A stretch of 29,738 nt of DNA from an uncultured Lachnospiraceae bacterium. GTDB lineage: Bacteria; Bacillota; Clostridia; Lachnospirales; Lachnospiraceae. Below are positions 1 to 7,189 of this stretch, one piece after another. The stretch spans positions 1-29,738 of the forward strand of contig CAJTOR010000047.1 of NCBI GenBank assembly GCA_910577675.1. The letters are read 5' to 3'. The notes below the pieces were generated by a model. The model searched no databases and was not told where the DNA came from. It saw only the letters and a list, made by a program, of their open reading frames with translations. Both the position numbers and the translations under genes were made by a program. Position 1 is the stretch's first letter, and every line of letters begins with the position of its first letter.

Positions 1-111
1 GCAGATATTTTTGTAATGGAGTTAATGCCAAAAATACAGCCGTATTATAGAGATTATACAACATTTTCACCAGAAGAATTAAGAAAATATATTTATTCGT
101 GGATATGTTAA
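1..111 (+). CDS. C-terminal fragment of an unidentified protein (cut by window edge)
   Basis: The first 36 codons are open in frame 1 and end at a TAA at 109-111. The visible C-terminus contains the stretch ELMPKIQPYYRDYTTFSPEE and ends in SWIC. It is AT-rich like the next gene and therefore probably belongs to the same integrated element. The start lies outside the window. I do not recognise the family from this tail. A weak hairpin followed by A/T-rich sequence near 150-180 could end its transcript. Confidence 0.5.
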   Translation, partial: ADIFVMELMPKIQPYYRDYTTFSPEELRKYIYSWIC

Positions 112-214
112 ATTTTAACAAAAAAGTATAAATAATGATTCGATTTATCATAATTAAACCGCTAAGGCGTTTTAAAAAAATTGATAAAATACAATAAAGA
201 AAGAGGGAAATATT

Positions 215-1012
215 ATGGCACTTATCAAATGTTCAGAATGTGGAAAAGAAATCAGCGATAAAGCAACCACTTGCCCTAATTGTGGATGCCCCGTGCTTCA
301 CAATAACTTACCGACCCAAAGTCTTCAGAAAACCTCTAAACAAGGAAATAAAAAACATGGTTGTCTTATTCCTATGCTTGTTATATTTATTTTATTTGGA
401 ATAGGTCTTGCTGTTGGAGTATTAGACATAATGGAAAATCCCGATAAATATGATTCTTCCAGAATATCTGCAAAATTCATTGATGTTTCTCCTGAAGAAG
501 GGAAAAAGATAGATTCCATTTTAAGGGAATGTGGAATTGAAAAACTGAAATCTTTTGAACACGATGAACTTTTAGATGGAATGCATTCTGACGAAGAAAC
601 AGGATATCGATTAGCAATCAATGATGATGTCAAAAACATTATTTTATATTTAAATAAAGATAAAAGTGTTTATTCTTTAAAATACAGTGTTTATGATTTA
701 TATATTGACAATATTGTGACTGCAACAATACAAGATTATACTTTCACTACAAAAGAAGCGTCTAATTTGATGATTAAATGTGAAGAAAAAGTAAAAAGCA
801 TATTAAAGTCCCCTTCTACTGCTAAATTCCCAAGTATTCTAAACTGGGGTTTTCAAAAAGAAAAAAATATTGTTACAGTACAAGGTTATGTAGATGCCCA
901 AAATGGTTTTGGTGCAGAAATAAGAAGTATGTTTCAATTTATCATCAATACAGATGATGATACCATACAGTCTTTTATATTTGATAATCAGGAAATGATA
1001 ACAGGAAAATAA
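215..1012 (+). CDS. zinc-ribbon membrane protein of a mobile element
   Basis: A 265-aa protein. Residues 1-27 form a zinc ribbon with two CxxC knuckles (C6/C9 and C20/C23). A basic linker rich in K, Q and N follows, then one hydrophobic helix at about 50-71. The remaining 190 residues are predicted to lie on the other side of the membrane. Near residue 190 there is a KSPSTAKFPS segment, followed by GYVDAQNGFGA, which I recall as typical of zinc-ribbon proteins on phages and integrative elements. The start is supported by a GAGGGAAA ribosome site just upstream. The gene is much more AT-rich than the housekeeping block, which fits acquisition by transfer. Its function is unknown; signal sensing or membrane scaffolding is only a guess. 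Confidence 0.75.
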   Translation: MALIKCSECGKEISDKATTCPNCGCPVLHNNLPTQSLQKTSKQGNKKHGCLIPMLVIFILFGIGLAVGVLDIMENPDKYDSSRISAKFIDVSPEEGKKIDSILRECGIEKLKSFEHDELLDGMHSDEETGYRLAINDDVKNIILYLNKDKSVYSLKYSVYDLYIDNIVTATIQDYTFTTKEASNLMIKCEEKVKSILKSPSTAKFPSILNWGFQKEKNIVTVQGYVDAQNGFGAEIRSMFQFIINTDDDTIQSFIFDNQEMITGK

Positions 1013-1177
1013 AAAGTTTACAGTGGACTACAATGTCAAAACAAATAACCAAAGAAAATGTAATCCAACATTAAAAATCAGCTATTAAAAAATTGAATGC
1101 CTTTTGGAAATTTACATAAATGATTTTTAATGGCAAAAGCCGTCCGATGCGCAGAAACAGCGTAAAGCAAAAAAATT

Positions 1178-1194
1178 ACCGTAGTTTTTACGGT
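1178..1194. promoter_or_regulatory. inverted repeat upstream of the toxin-antitoxin pair, possible operator
   Basis: ACCGTA-GTTTT-TACGGT is a perfect 6-bp inverted repeat with a 5-nt centre, 43 bp upstream of the antitoxin start. Antitoxins usually repress their own promoter by binding such palindromes. I see no clear -10/-35 pair, so the operator role is inferred from position. Confidence 0.35.
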
Positions 1195-1237
1195 GGTGAA
1201 ATAGGGCGCAAGAACGTTTTATGGAAAGGAGAATTTT

Positions 1238-1492
1238 ATGTCAACATTGGAAAAAACAATCGGTCTATTGGAAACCATGCCGGAAAACAAAATTGAAACG
1301 GTTTATGCGTTTGTCCGATTCATCAATTCGGACACCCCGGAACCATCATCTGAACCTGCAGACGCACGAATGGAAACAATACGATCCATGATTGGGATTG
1401 CGCATGAATATGCAGATCCGACATTGATAGAACAGGAGGAAGGAGCCTTTGAACGTGCCATGGTGGAAAAATATGCATCTGATAGACACTAA
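1238..1492 (+). CDS. antitoxin of a VapBC-like toxin-antitoxin pair
   Basis: An 84-aa acidic protein directly upstream of a PIN-domain gene and overlapping its start. It has an excellent ribosome site (AAAGGAG) ahead of the ATG. The N-terminal LLETMPENKIETVYAFVRFI stretch resembles the helix seen in small antitoxins of clostridial PIN pairs. The acidic C-terminal half (about 35-75) would be the toxin-neutralising part. No clear ribbon-helix-helix or AbrB fold can be read by eye. The assignment rests mainly on size, charge and the 20-nt overlap with the toxin gene. Such pairs commonly stabilise integrated elements, which fits the integrase next door. Confidence 0.65.
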   Translation: MSTLEKTIGLLETMPENKIETVYAFVRFINSDTPEPSSEPADARMETIRSMIGIAHEYADPTLIEQEEGAFERAMVEKYASDRH

Positions 1493-1832
1493 TGTGATTT
1501 TACGGTTCATTTTGAACGACAACAACGAAATGACGGAACGTGCAGCAGAGATTATCGCATCCGGCGCATACACGAGGCCAGAGGTTATTGCAGAGGTAGT
1601 GTATGTATTAAAAAGCGTTTACTCTATCCCAAAAGACAAGATAGCATCCATTGTCTGCGGTCTGTCGAATATCATTCAAATTGAAAATTCTGACTGCGTG
1701 ATCTATGCGATAAACCTTTTTGCCAGTGTGTCCCTTGATTTTGTGGACTGCCTGTTGATTGCATATCATAGAATCAATCACGAAAACGTTTTTAGTTTTG
1801 ACCAAAAACTTAACAAACATCTGGATGCTTGA
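1473..1832 (+). CDS. vapC: PIN-domain ribonuclease toxin (VapC-like)
   Basis: A 119-aa PIN domain with all the acidic residues expected for metal-dependent RNA cleavage: D5 (in LIDTN), E41 (IAEVVYVL), D92 (DFVDCLL) and D110 (FSFDQKL). VapC toxins cut tRNA or rRNA and are held inactive by the cognate antitoxin, here the overlapping upstream gene. I chose ATG 1473 because VapC proteins usually begin just before the LIDTN strand. A TTG at 1449 has the stronger ribosome site (AGGAGG, 8 nt upstream) and would add eight residues. The domain appears intact. Its target RNA cannot be inferred. Confidence 0.8.
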   Translation: MHLIDTNVILRFILNDNNEMTERAAEIIASGAYTRPEVIAEVVYVLKSVYSIPKDKIASIVCGLSNIIQIENSDCVIYAINLFASVSLDFVDCLLIAYHRINHENVFSFDQKLNKHLDA

Positions 1833-2034
1833 CGATACATCACAAAAACGGAATTATATCCTTGGGGACAGGGAAACACCCCTAAATATATTACTGACAA
1901 TGCTAATGAAATGGTTCGAAGGAACACCAGTTCAATTGTCGATACTATTCGCAAATAGGCATAACTTGACAGTTTTATCTCTTTCTATGAAATAGTATAC
2001 GCTCTAGAAAGAAAATGTTTGTACCAAAGTAAAA

Positions 2035-2125
2035 CCGCCCGGTGTTACCAGCACCGAACGGCTTTAGATATATCCCGGAGGATACAACAGGTCTGCAAAC
2101 CTACAAATATTGTATCACCTCCGGG
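2035..2125 (+). promoter_or_regulatory. two stem-loops in the integrase leader
   Basis: Hairpin 1 (about 2035-2062) pairs CCG..CGGTG with CACCG..CGG around a 7-nt loop and is followed by CTTTAG. Hairpin 2 pairs 2074-2087 (CCCGGAGGATACAA) with 2110-2125 (TTGTATCACCTCCGGG) around a 22-nt loop. It sits 72 bp before the integrase ATG. Together they could act as a terminator or attenuator limiting read-through into the integrase gene. That role is inferred. Confidence 0.5.
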
Positions 2126-2197
2126 AACAGCTTGCAAGTAGAACGTATGTTCTTTCTGGCTGTTATTTTTATACCCATTTTTAAGGAGGATGATGCG

Positions 2198-3220
2198 ATG
2201 AAGATTGAAAAAAGAGGCGCGGAAAGCTATCGTGTCCGGAAGATGTATAAAGGGCAGATGTACACGGTGACCTTTGATCACAAGCCCACCCAAAAGGAAG
2301 CTATGCAGGCGATGGCGGCAGAATTGGATAAGGCAAAAGGGAAATATCATAGCGTGGTTTTCCAGGGAGCAGCAGAGAAATATATCGAATCCAAACGAAA
2401 TGTTCTTTCTCCATCCACGATCCGGGGATATGTAGGGATTTTGAAGAATCTCTCCCCAGACTTTTTAGACAAGAGAATCCAAGATATCACTGCGCTTGAT
2501 ATACAGGAAGAGATCAATCGATTAGCAAAAGAGCATACCCCGAAGACTGTGCGCAACTACCACGGCTTTATTTCGGCTGTTTTAGGGACATTTTGCCCGA
2601 ATCTAAAGATTTCCACCACTCTGCCGCAAAAAGTTAAGAATGAGCCATATATTCCCTCTGACGAGGATGTACAGAGAATATTGGAACACGCGAAAGGTAC
2701 CGAGTACGAGATCCCCCTCATACTGGCTTGCTATGGGCTACGCCGTTCAGAAATCTGCGCGTTGCATCCAGAAGATATTGATGGGGATACTGTGCGCATC
2801 AACAAAGCGATTGTGCAAAACGAGAAAGAAGAATGGGTAATCAAGGCGACAAAGACTACAGCCAGTACAAGGGAAATCATCATTCCTTTAGAAATTGCTG
2901 AAAAAATTCAGGAAAAAGGCTATGTTTATAAAGGACATCCCCATTCGATTGCTGCTTATTTGCGGCAGACAGAAAAAGAACTGGAAATACCATTCTTTCC
3001 TTTACATAAGCTTCGCCATTACTTCGCATCAAAAATGAGTGCTATGAACATTCCAGAGGTGGACATTATGCGGATGGGGGGATGGCAAACAGACCGAGTA
3101 ATGAAGGCAGTATATCGCCATTCTATGATAGATAAAGAAGCTAGGTCAAAAAGAGAAGCATCGAAAAAGCTTCGAGATGTTATTTTTTCCGGGCAAAATT
3201 TGGACAAAAAAATTTTTTAA
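2198..3220 (+). CDS. int: tyrosine recombinase/integrase of the integrated element
   Basis: A 340-aa tyrosine recombinase. ATG 2198 is chosen because an AAGGAGGA site lies 7 nt upstream; the reading frame extends back to 2042 only through hairpin leader sequence. Residues 1-50 form a basic N-terminal arm-binding-type region. Residues 51-145 form the SAM-like core-binding domain, and 150-320 the catalytic domain. Catalytic residues are visible: R182 (GLRRSEI), K219 (ATKT), H270 and R273 (HKLRHYF), W296 in the usual second-His position (GGWQ), and Y306 as nucleophile (AVYRH). The enzyme cuts and rejoins DNA at attachment sites. It lies 113 bp from a tRNA 3'-end fragment that should be one attachment site. 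It is followed by a long terminator stem. No excisionase is visible. Confidence 0.92.
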   Translation: MKIEKRGAESYRVRKMYKGQMYTVTFDHKPTQKEAMQAMAAELDKAKGKYHSVVFQGAAEKYIESKRNVLSPSTIRGYVGILKNLSPDFLDKRIQDITALDIQEEINRLAKEHTPKTVRNYHGFISAVLGTFCPNLKISTTLPQKVKNEPYIPSDEDVQRILEHAKGTEYEIPLILACYGLRRSEICALHPEDIDGDTVRINKAIVQNEKEEWVIKATKTTASTREIIIPLEIAEKIQEKGYVYKGHPHSIAAYLRQTEKELEIPFFPLHKLRHYFASKMSAMNIPEVDIMRMGGWQTDRVMKAVYRHSMIDKEARSKREASKKLRDVIFSGQNLDKKIF

Positions 3221-3262
3221 CTCTGCTAAATATGCTTAAAATAACTAAAAAATAAAAGAGAA

Positions 3263-3317
3263 AAAACAGCCAGAAAGCCTGTATCTTACTAAAAGATGTT
3301 GAATTTCTGGCTGTTTT
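3263..3317 (+). terminator. long-stem terminator after the integrase
   Basis: AAAACAGCCAGAAA (3263-3276) is the exact reverse complement of 3304-3317, giving a 14-bp stem with a 27-nt loop. The flanking A and T runs make it usable in both directions. It separates the integrase from the chromosome. Confidence 0.65.
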
Positions 3318-3332
3318 AGTCAAATTACTAAA

Positions 3333-3356
3333 CGGGTTCGATTCCCGCGTGTCTCA
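3333..3356 (+). other. tRNA 3'-end fragment, candidate attachment site (att)
   Basis: The stretch CGGGTTCGATTCCCG is a tRNA T-arm (stem plus TTCGATT loop). It is followed by a 7-nt acceptor strand GTGTCTC, discriminator A and a T-run. No 5' half of a tRNA precedes it; the upstream bases are the integrase terminator. Tyrosine-integrase elements commonly recombine into tRNA 3' ends and leave such a duplicate at one border. The intact tRNA should lie at the other border, left of the window. The isotype cannot be told from this part alone; a tRNA beginning near GAGACAC would fit. Confidence 0.6.
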
Positions 3357-3465
3357 TTTTTTCAAACTAATCGCAGATTTCTGACTTTATTGGGTTCTGG
3401 AATTTTCGGTTAGTTTTTTTATATATCATTATAGGTATTCTTTTTGCGGGGTGCCAACTTTAGCA

Positions 3466-3578
3466 GGTGTCAATTTAGTTGTCTATGTAAAAATCTTTTT
3501 GTCAGACATTAATTCAGTTGTCTGTGGAAAATTTTTGTGCCATATATTAGTTTGATTGTCTATATAAAAATCTCTGTA
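3466..3578. repeat. three degenerate ~36-bp tandem repeats
   Basis: Three consecutive units share the core T(C/A)A(T/G)TT-nn-TTGTCTnTnnAAAATCTtTt, with variations. The shared words are TTAGTTGTCTATGTAAAAATC, TTCAGTTGTCTGTGGAAAAT and TTTGATTGTCTATATAAAAATC in successive units. Divergence suggests old expansion. No function is evident. Confidence 0.45.
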
Positions 3579-3705
3579 TCAAATAAAAAATTCTGGAAAG
3601 ATCAAGAGAAAAATTCAAAAAATGAACCTTTTCCCTTTCTGCTTCGTCTATATATGTAGAAAAACAAAACAATGTATCACCGGTGGCACTGTTCTGTTTT
3701 TTAGT

Positions 3706-3840
3706 CAAAGGAAATTATGTCCCTATGTTGCTATTGCAGCTTGTCAGATGGGTTTTGTAACCCTCCTGATACAAAGAAATCCTCTTTACTTTTTCTTCTG
3801 TTTTCGGCTTTACGCCCTAGAAGCGGGGAAGCTCTTTGAT
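3706..3840 (+). repeat. dispersed hairpin repeat, copy A (full length)
   Basis: Begins CAAAGGAAATTATGTCCCTA and ends AGAAGCGGGGAAGCTCTTTGAT. It aligns over its whole length with the reverse complement of 8690-8819. It contains the conserved stem TCAGATGGG / CCCTCCTGA around a TTTTGTAA loop, and a shorter GCTATTGCAGC element before it. Other copies lie at 6950-7080, 8690-8819, 8964-9100, 15741-15805 and 25449-25520. Confidence 0.7.
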
Positions 3841-4054
3841 GGGATGAATGGACACTTTTAACAGTACGATTTTAATACTTGTGAAAAAGGCATTAAAAAG
3901 GTATTTAAAGATAGGCATCAAAAGATAGGGTGGCGGGATAAGCGGTTATAGTCGGTTATCTTAATAAGTAAATGAGGCATGCAGGTATTAAGATTTTGGC
4001 TGGACAGCTTACCAGGGCGGTATCAAACGGGCGGACTTTAGTACTCAGTAGAAA

Positions 4055-5467
4055 ATGGGGCGGATTATGGGAAAAATTGAAGCGTTTGAAACCTTTTTGG
4101 AAGAAGGCAGGAGTGCGGTGGAGAGGACAGTATTTTTTCGTATTTCCAGGCGGGAGGATGCGGAGGATGTGCTACAGGAAGTATATTTAACTGCCTACCG
4201 CAAGTTTGATATGTTGATGGATCATTTGTCGTTTAAGGCTTGGATAATCAGTATCGCACGGAATAAATGTGTGGATTATTACCGGAAGCGGGCGGCTGAA
4301 ACAGAACATATGGAGGAAATACTATCCGAAAAAAGTATGGTATATGGGCGCTGTGGTTTAAGGGAACAGGTTTTGGTGCGTGATACACTGGCACTGCTGG
4401 CAAAGAAGGACCAGAAAATATTAAAGCTTCATTATTTTGAGGAGCTGCCGCAAGCTGAGATCGCGAGGAAGCTTAAAATTCCACTGGGAACGGTAAAGAG
4501 CAGACTGCATACGGCGCGGGAAAATTTTCGTGAAATATATCCTGGTTCGCCGGATACAGGCTTGCAAAAGGATATGCAAAAACGGTATTACAATAATGAT
4601 TTAGAGGATATATGTTTAACAGTAAAGGAGAATAATATGGAAAATAAAAAAGTAAATAAATTAATAGAGGGAACTATTCTTCCAAAATCCCTCCCGGAAT
4701 ACGGTATAACTCTTTCAGCAGAACCACCTTTTGAAACGGTTTGGGAAGAATTGCAGGGATGGATGATAGTGCCACGCATTGGAGAAAGTATTGAATGGGG
4801 ACTTTATGCGATGCCATCGCGCGGGCGCACTGAATATGCAAAACCGGAGGTAACGGGAGCTGCACAGGTGCATGGAATTGAGGGTGTGGAGATTGTTGCG
4901 GTACAATATGATGCACAGGACTATTACCGAACAGGGAGCGTAAACAGGATGGAGCGTCGTTTTGCGGCGCAGTTGACTGATACTCATAGCCGCTATCTGG
5001 CAGAAAGCCATATCGAGGACGGTGTGCGCAAATGTTATACGTTTTTGGATGGTGACAGTTTTATGAAAAACTGGGGATTTGGAGAGGATAATTGCGGGAA
5101 CGAAACCCATATTGCGGCAAAAGGGATATTACAGCGCACGGGAAATATAGTGGAGTTTTGCAAGGGTGTGCATGGCAGCCAGCATTTGGATGTGGTTGGG
5201 CGCTATACGGTGGAAATTGCAGGAAAGGTATATGATACAATCTGTGTGATGGATGTGGAAAGCTATGACGATGCAATTGTTACAGAGAGCTATATCGATA
5301 AAAATGGGAGAACAGTACTTTGGAGGAGATTTAACAGTGATAACTGGGCGGTGGGTCAGTTCAGAATTAAAAGCTGGTCGGAGGAACTGCCGGGCAACGA
5401 AAGATTAATAGTGGATGGTAAGGTGTATGTACATTGGTATGACTGTGTTTCAGATTATATTCTGTAG
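4055..5467 (+). CDS. ECF-type sigma-70 factor with a 275-residue C-terminal domain
   Basis: A 470-aa protein. Residues about 8-80 form sigma region 2 (DAEDVLQEVYLTAYRKFD, then SFKAWIISIARNKCVDYYRKR). Residues about 108-160 form region 4, with the helix-turn-helix LPQAEIARKLKIPLGTVKSR. It would direct RNA polymerase to a small set of promoters. A normal ECF sigma ends near here (160-190 aa), but this frame continues to residue 470 with a domain ending WYDCVSDYIL. I recall a similar tail in long sigma factors of Bacillales, so the long form may be a real architecture in which the tail regulates the sigma part. A perfect internal ribosome site (AAGGAG, 6 nt before ATG 4637) could also give the C-terminal domain as a separate 276-aa product. 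The start is uncertain: ATG 4055 or ATG 4067, neither with a strong ribosome site. No classical anti-sigma gene is adjacent. Confidence 0.8.
   Translation: MGRIMGKIEAFETFLEEGRSAVERTVFFRISRREDAEDVLQEVYLTAYRKFDMLMDHLSFKAWIISIARNKCVDYYRKRAAETEHMEEILSEKSMVYGRCGLREQVLVRDTLALLAKKDQKILKLHYFEELPQAEIARKLKIPLGTVKSRLHTARENFREIYPGSPDTGLQKDMQKRYYNNDLEDICLTVKENNMENKKVNKLIEGTILPKSLPEYGITLSAEPPFETVWEELQGWMIVPRIGESIEWGLYAMPSRGRTEYAKPEVTGAAQVHGIEGVEIVAVQYDAQDYYRTGSVNRMERRFAAQLTDTHSRYLAESHIEDGVRKCYTFLDGDSFMKNWGFGEDNCGNETHIAAKGILQRTGNIVEFCKGVHGSQHLDVVGRYTVEIAGKVYDTICVMDVESYDDAIVTESYIDKNGRTVLWRRFNSDNWAVGQFRIKSWSEELPGNERLIVDGKVYVHWYDCVSDYIL
4625..4639 (+). promoter_or_regulatory. internal ribosome binding site and ATG inside the sigma gene
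   Basis: AAGGAG at 4625-4630, then AATAAT, then in-frame ATG at 4637. It is the best ribosome site in this gene and starts a frame beginning MENKKVNKLIEG, exactly at the boundary between sigma domains and C-terminal domain. It either marks a second translation product or is a relic of two formerly separate genes. Confidence 0.55.
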
Positions 5468-5827
5468 GGTGCAGTTAAGTGAGGATATTGTGGAGGTTTT
5501 GGGAAGTGGAAAAGACTGGAAAAAATATGAAATTACAGTGCTAAAAAATGCGATATGAAAATATTGAAGTACGAAAGTCACAGCAAACACGCGAATGAAT
5601 AATCATGAACGGAGTGTTACAAAGACATAAAATGGGGATAATTTTTATTAGATTTTCAATAGCACTTTGCATAATCGTTAGATTTTGAAAAATATTTACT
5701 ATATATAAATATTAGTTTTGCTAACAGAGTGTTTATTTGTGTGTTTGTAATGTACTAAAGTATGGAAGCATTGAAGCAGTGAAAACAATTTATCATTAAA
5801 GCAAACAGATACGGATAGTGGTCAGGA

Positions 5828-5866
5828 AGGCAGATGTAGGTAAACAGTCTACACCTGCCTTTGCTT
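5828..5866 (+). terminator. probable terminator stem
   Basis: AGGCAGATGTAG (5828-5839) pairs with CTACACCTGCCT (5849-5860) with one mismatch and a 9-nt loop, followed by TTGCTT. It lies 360 bp after the sigma gene. The T-run is short, so termination efficiency is uncertain. Confidence 0.45.
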
Positions 5867-6186
5867 ATTAAGATATGATAATATATCAGTGTTTTTCCTG
5901 TGTAGTATCCTGGTTTTTATATGGCAGTTCATGAAAGTACATAAGAGTTTATCAGATATGTATACCATGAAATAAGTATATTTGTAAATATAAGCATTTC
6001 TACAGATATATCCCCATAAAGCAAATATATCCCTAAAAGGAACGCTGGCATGGAGATACATTCCTGTCATTTCTTATCCCTTATTGGGGGTGTTCAAATA
6101 AACAGAATATTGCTTTGATGTATCCAAATCCATTTGTTAATCGGAAAACAATCAGATACTCGGTTTATCAATTTTGTACAACATAC

Positions 6187-6215
6187 TTGACAATGATAAA
6201 GAAAAAATATACAAT
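6187..6215 (+). promoter_or_regulatory. strong sigma-A-type promoter
   Basis: TTGACA (6187-6192), 17-bp spacer, TACAAT (6210-6215). The predicted start near 6222 leaves a leader of about 180 nt before the short frame at 6401 and about 285 nt before the gene at 6508. Confidence 0.7.
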
Positions 6216-6400
6216 ATTCTATAAGGGGGCATGGAACAAGCACCGGTTTTATAATATCTAAATAGGTTTGAATTAATCGATAAGAGGATGTACTACAGAA
6301 AGAATAAGTGAAACAGTACTAAAAGAATGGCAGGGGAAGACTTAAATTTTTAAACAAATATGGTTTGTGAGCATGGTATTTTTGAAAGGGAGATTATACT

Positions 6401-6484
6401 GTGAGAAATAATGTTGATGCACTTATCTTTCATATGGTGTGCTTAGAAGAGAAACTGTATTCGCGGGTTTTTCTTGCAGTTTAA
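6401..6484 (+). CDS. possible 27-codon leader or remnant gene
   Basis: GTG at 6401 is preceded by AAAGGGAG at a good distance and opens a 27-codon frame (VRNNVDALIFHMV...SRVFLAV) ending 24 bp before the next start. The sequence resembles the N-terminal helix of small ECF-type proteins, so it may be what is left of a truncated gene. It could also be a translated leader coupled to the downstream gene. Evidence is the ribosome site and position only. Confidence 0.3.
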   Translation: MRNNVDALIFHMVCLEEKLYSRVFLAV

Positions 6485-6507
6485 ATGCTCTCGGAATGGA
6501 GGATTTT

Positions 6508-6933
6508 ATGGGACGGATAACAGGGAAGAATGTTAAATTATATGGTCTGGTTGCGGGGCTCTTGCTGTTGTCCATTATATGTGGTGGAATTATGATAGCG
6601 GGGCATCAGGAGGTTTATGTGGAAACAAACTATATTGGTCAGGATGCGGGAGGGCATTTGTGGAGGCTTGAGCTTGAAGAGAATGGAAAATTTGTTTTGT
6701 ATGACCTTGTTAGCAGCAAGGCGGTGCTCTATTCCCATTCACAGCAATATGAGTGGAAGCAGGATCAGGTAATCCTGAAATATGATTATGATATCGAACT
6801 TCATTTTACAGTGGACGGGGAGAACTTACTGTTCCGGGAAGAAGAATCAAATAATGTAGGGGCTTGGCAAAATCTTGACGGGCATGATCTGTCAAGGTTA
6901 AATAATGGGATGAGTTTTAAGCCGAGTATTTAA
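6508..6933 (+). CDS. small membrane-anchored extracytoplasmic protein, unknown
   Basis: A 141-aa protein. ATG 6508 is chosen because TGGAGG lies 6 nt upstream; the frame extends back to 6439 without a better site. Residues 1-11 are basic (MGRITGKNVKLYG), and 12-33 form a single hydrophobic helix (LVAGLLLLSIICGGIMIAG). The rest is an outward-facing domain of alternating polar and hydrophobic strands with an FVLYDLVSSKAVLYS motif. The GC residues are not in a lipobox with a cleavable context I trust, so I call it a membrane anchor, not a lipoprotein. It has its own strong promoter. No family is recognised. Confidence 0.65.
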   Translation: MGRITGKNVKLYGLVAGLLLLSIICGGIMIAGHQEVYVETNYIGQDAGGHLWRLELEENGKFVLYDLVSSKAVLYSHSQQYEWKQDQVILKYDYDIELHFTVDGENLLFREEESNNVGAWQNLDGHDLSRLNNGMSFKPSI

Positions 6934-6949
6934 CCTGTCAAAGAAGTTA

Positions 6950-7080
6950 AAGAAGTCCCGCGTTTCTAAGCTGTAAAGATGAAAGTGGTGGGTAAAGGGG
7001 AATTTTTTGTGTCAGGTGGGGGATAAGCCTCATCAGAAATGTGAGTAGTATAGAGTTATAAGGAAGTAGCGGAACGGATT
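6950..7080 (-). repeat. dispersed hairpin repeat, copy D
   Basis: On the minus strand it carries CTGATGAGGCTTATCCCCCACCTGACAC, then the CCCACCACTTTCATCTTTACAGCTTAGAA tail shared with copies B and C. It lies between convergent genes. Confidence 0.6.
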
Positions 7081-7126
7081 TCGAGCTTCCTTTAACACCG
7101 GCTCCCAATTGATTAAATTATCAGCG

Positions 7127-7160
7127 GAGCAGATTTTCAATGCTTCTTGAAAATCTGCTC
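7127..7160. terminator. bidirectional stem between convergent genes
   Basis: GAGCAGATTTTCA (7127-7139) and TGAAAATCTGCTC (7148-7160) form a perfect 13-bp stem with an 8-nt loop. It sits between the rightward gene ending at 6933 and the leftward gene ending at 7190. T-runs are short on both sides. Confidence 0.5.
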
Positions 7161-7189
7161 TGTCAGTGTTTTTGTGGCGGTTTGCCTTG

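Larger units (their letters stand above)
1..3356. mobile_element. right end of an integrated genomic element
   Basis: Integrase, toxin-antitoxin pair, zinc-ribbon protein and partial gene lie left of a tRNA 3'-end fragment. Base composition shifts from AT-rich inside (especially 1-1200) to more GC-rich housekeeping genes outside. The left border is beyond the window, so size and type (prophage, ICE or island) cannot be judged. No conjugation or phage structural genes are visible here. Confidence 0.6.
3357..4054. other. 698-bp spacer with repeats, no supported gene
   Basis: AT-rich spacer between the element border and the sigma factor. It holds three degenerate ~36-bp direct repeats (about 3466-3578) and one copy of the dispersed hairpin repeat (3706-3840). 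Small open frames here are by-products of the repeat. A weak promoter (TTGTGA-17-TATTTA) near 3878-3906 might serve the downstream gene. Confidence 0.6.
5468..6400. other. 933-bp AT-rich spacer, no supported gene
   Basis: It contains a terminator-like stem at 5828-5860 and a strong promoter at 6187-6215. A leftward 73-codon frame at 5849-6070 looks non-coding. I see nothing else definable. Confidence 0.5.

Noticed and set aside
1759..1995. 78-codon frame overlapping the PIN toxin end
   Set aside because: It runs inside the toxin gene in another frame, and its downstream half reads better in the toxin frame.
5752..5776. Shared word GTACTAAAGTATG here and at 27842
   Set aside because: Only about 13 bases match exactly, flanks differ, and AT-rich words of this length can recur by chance.
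5849..6070. Leftward 73-codon frame ending at the terminator stem
   Set aside because: Composition is not protein-like, there is no recognisable motif, and the frame ends inside the hairpin. A weak AAGGG before the start is not enough.
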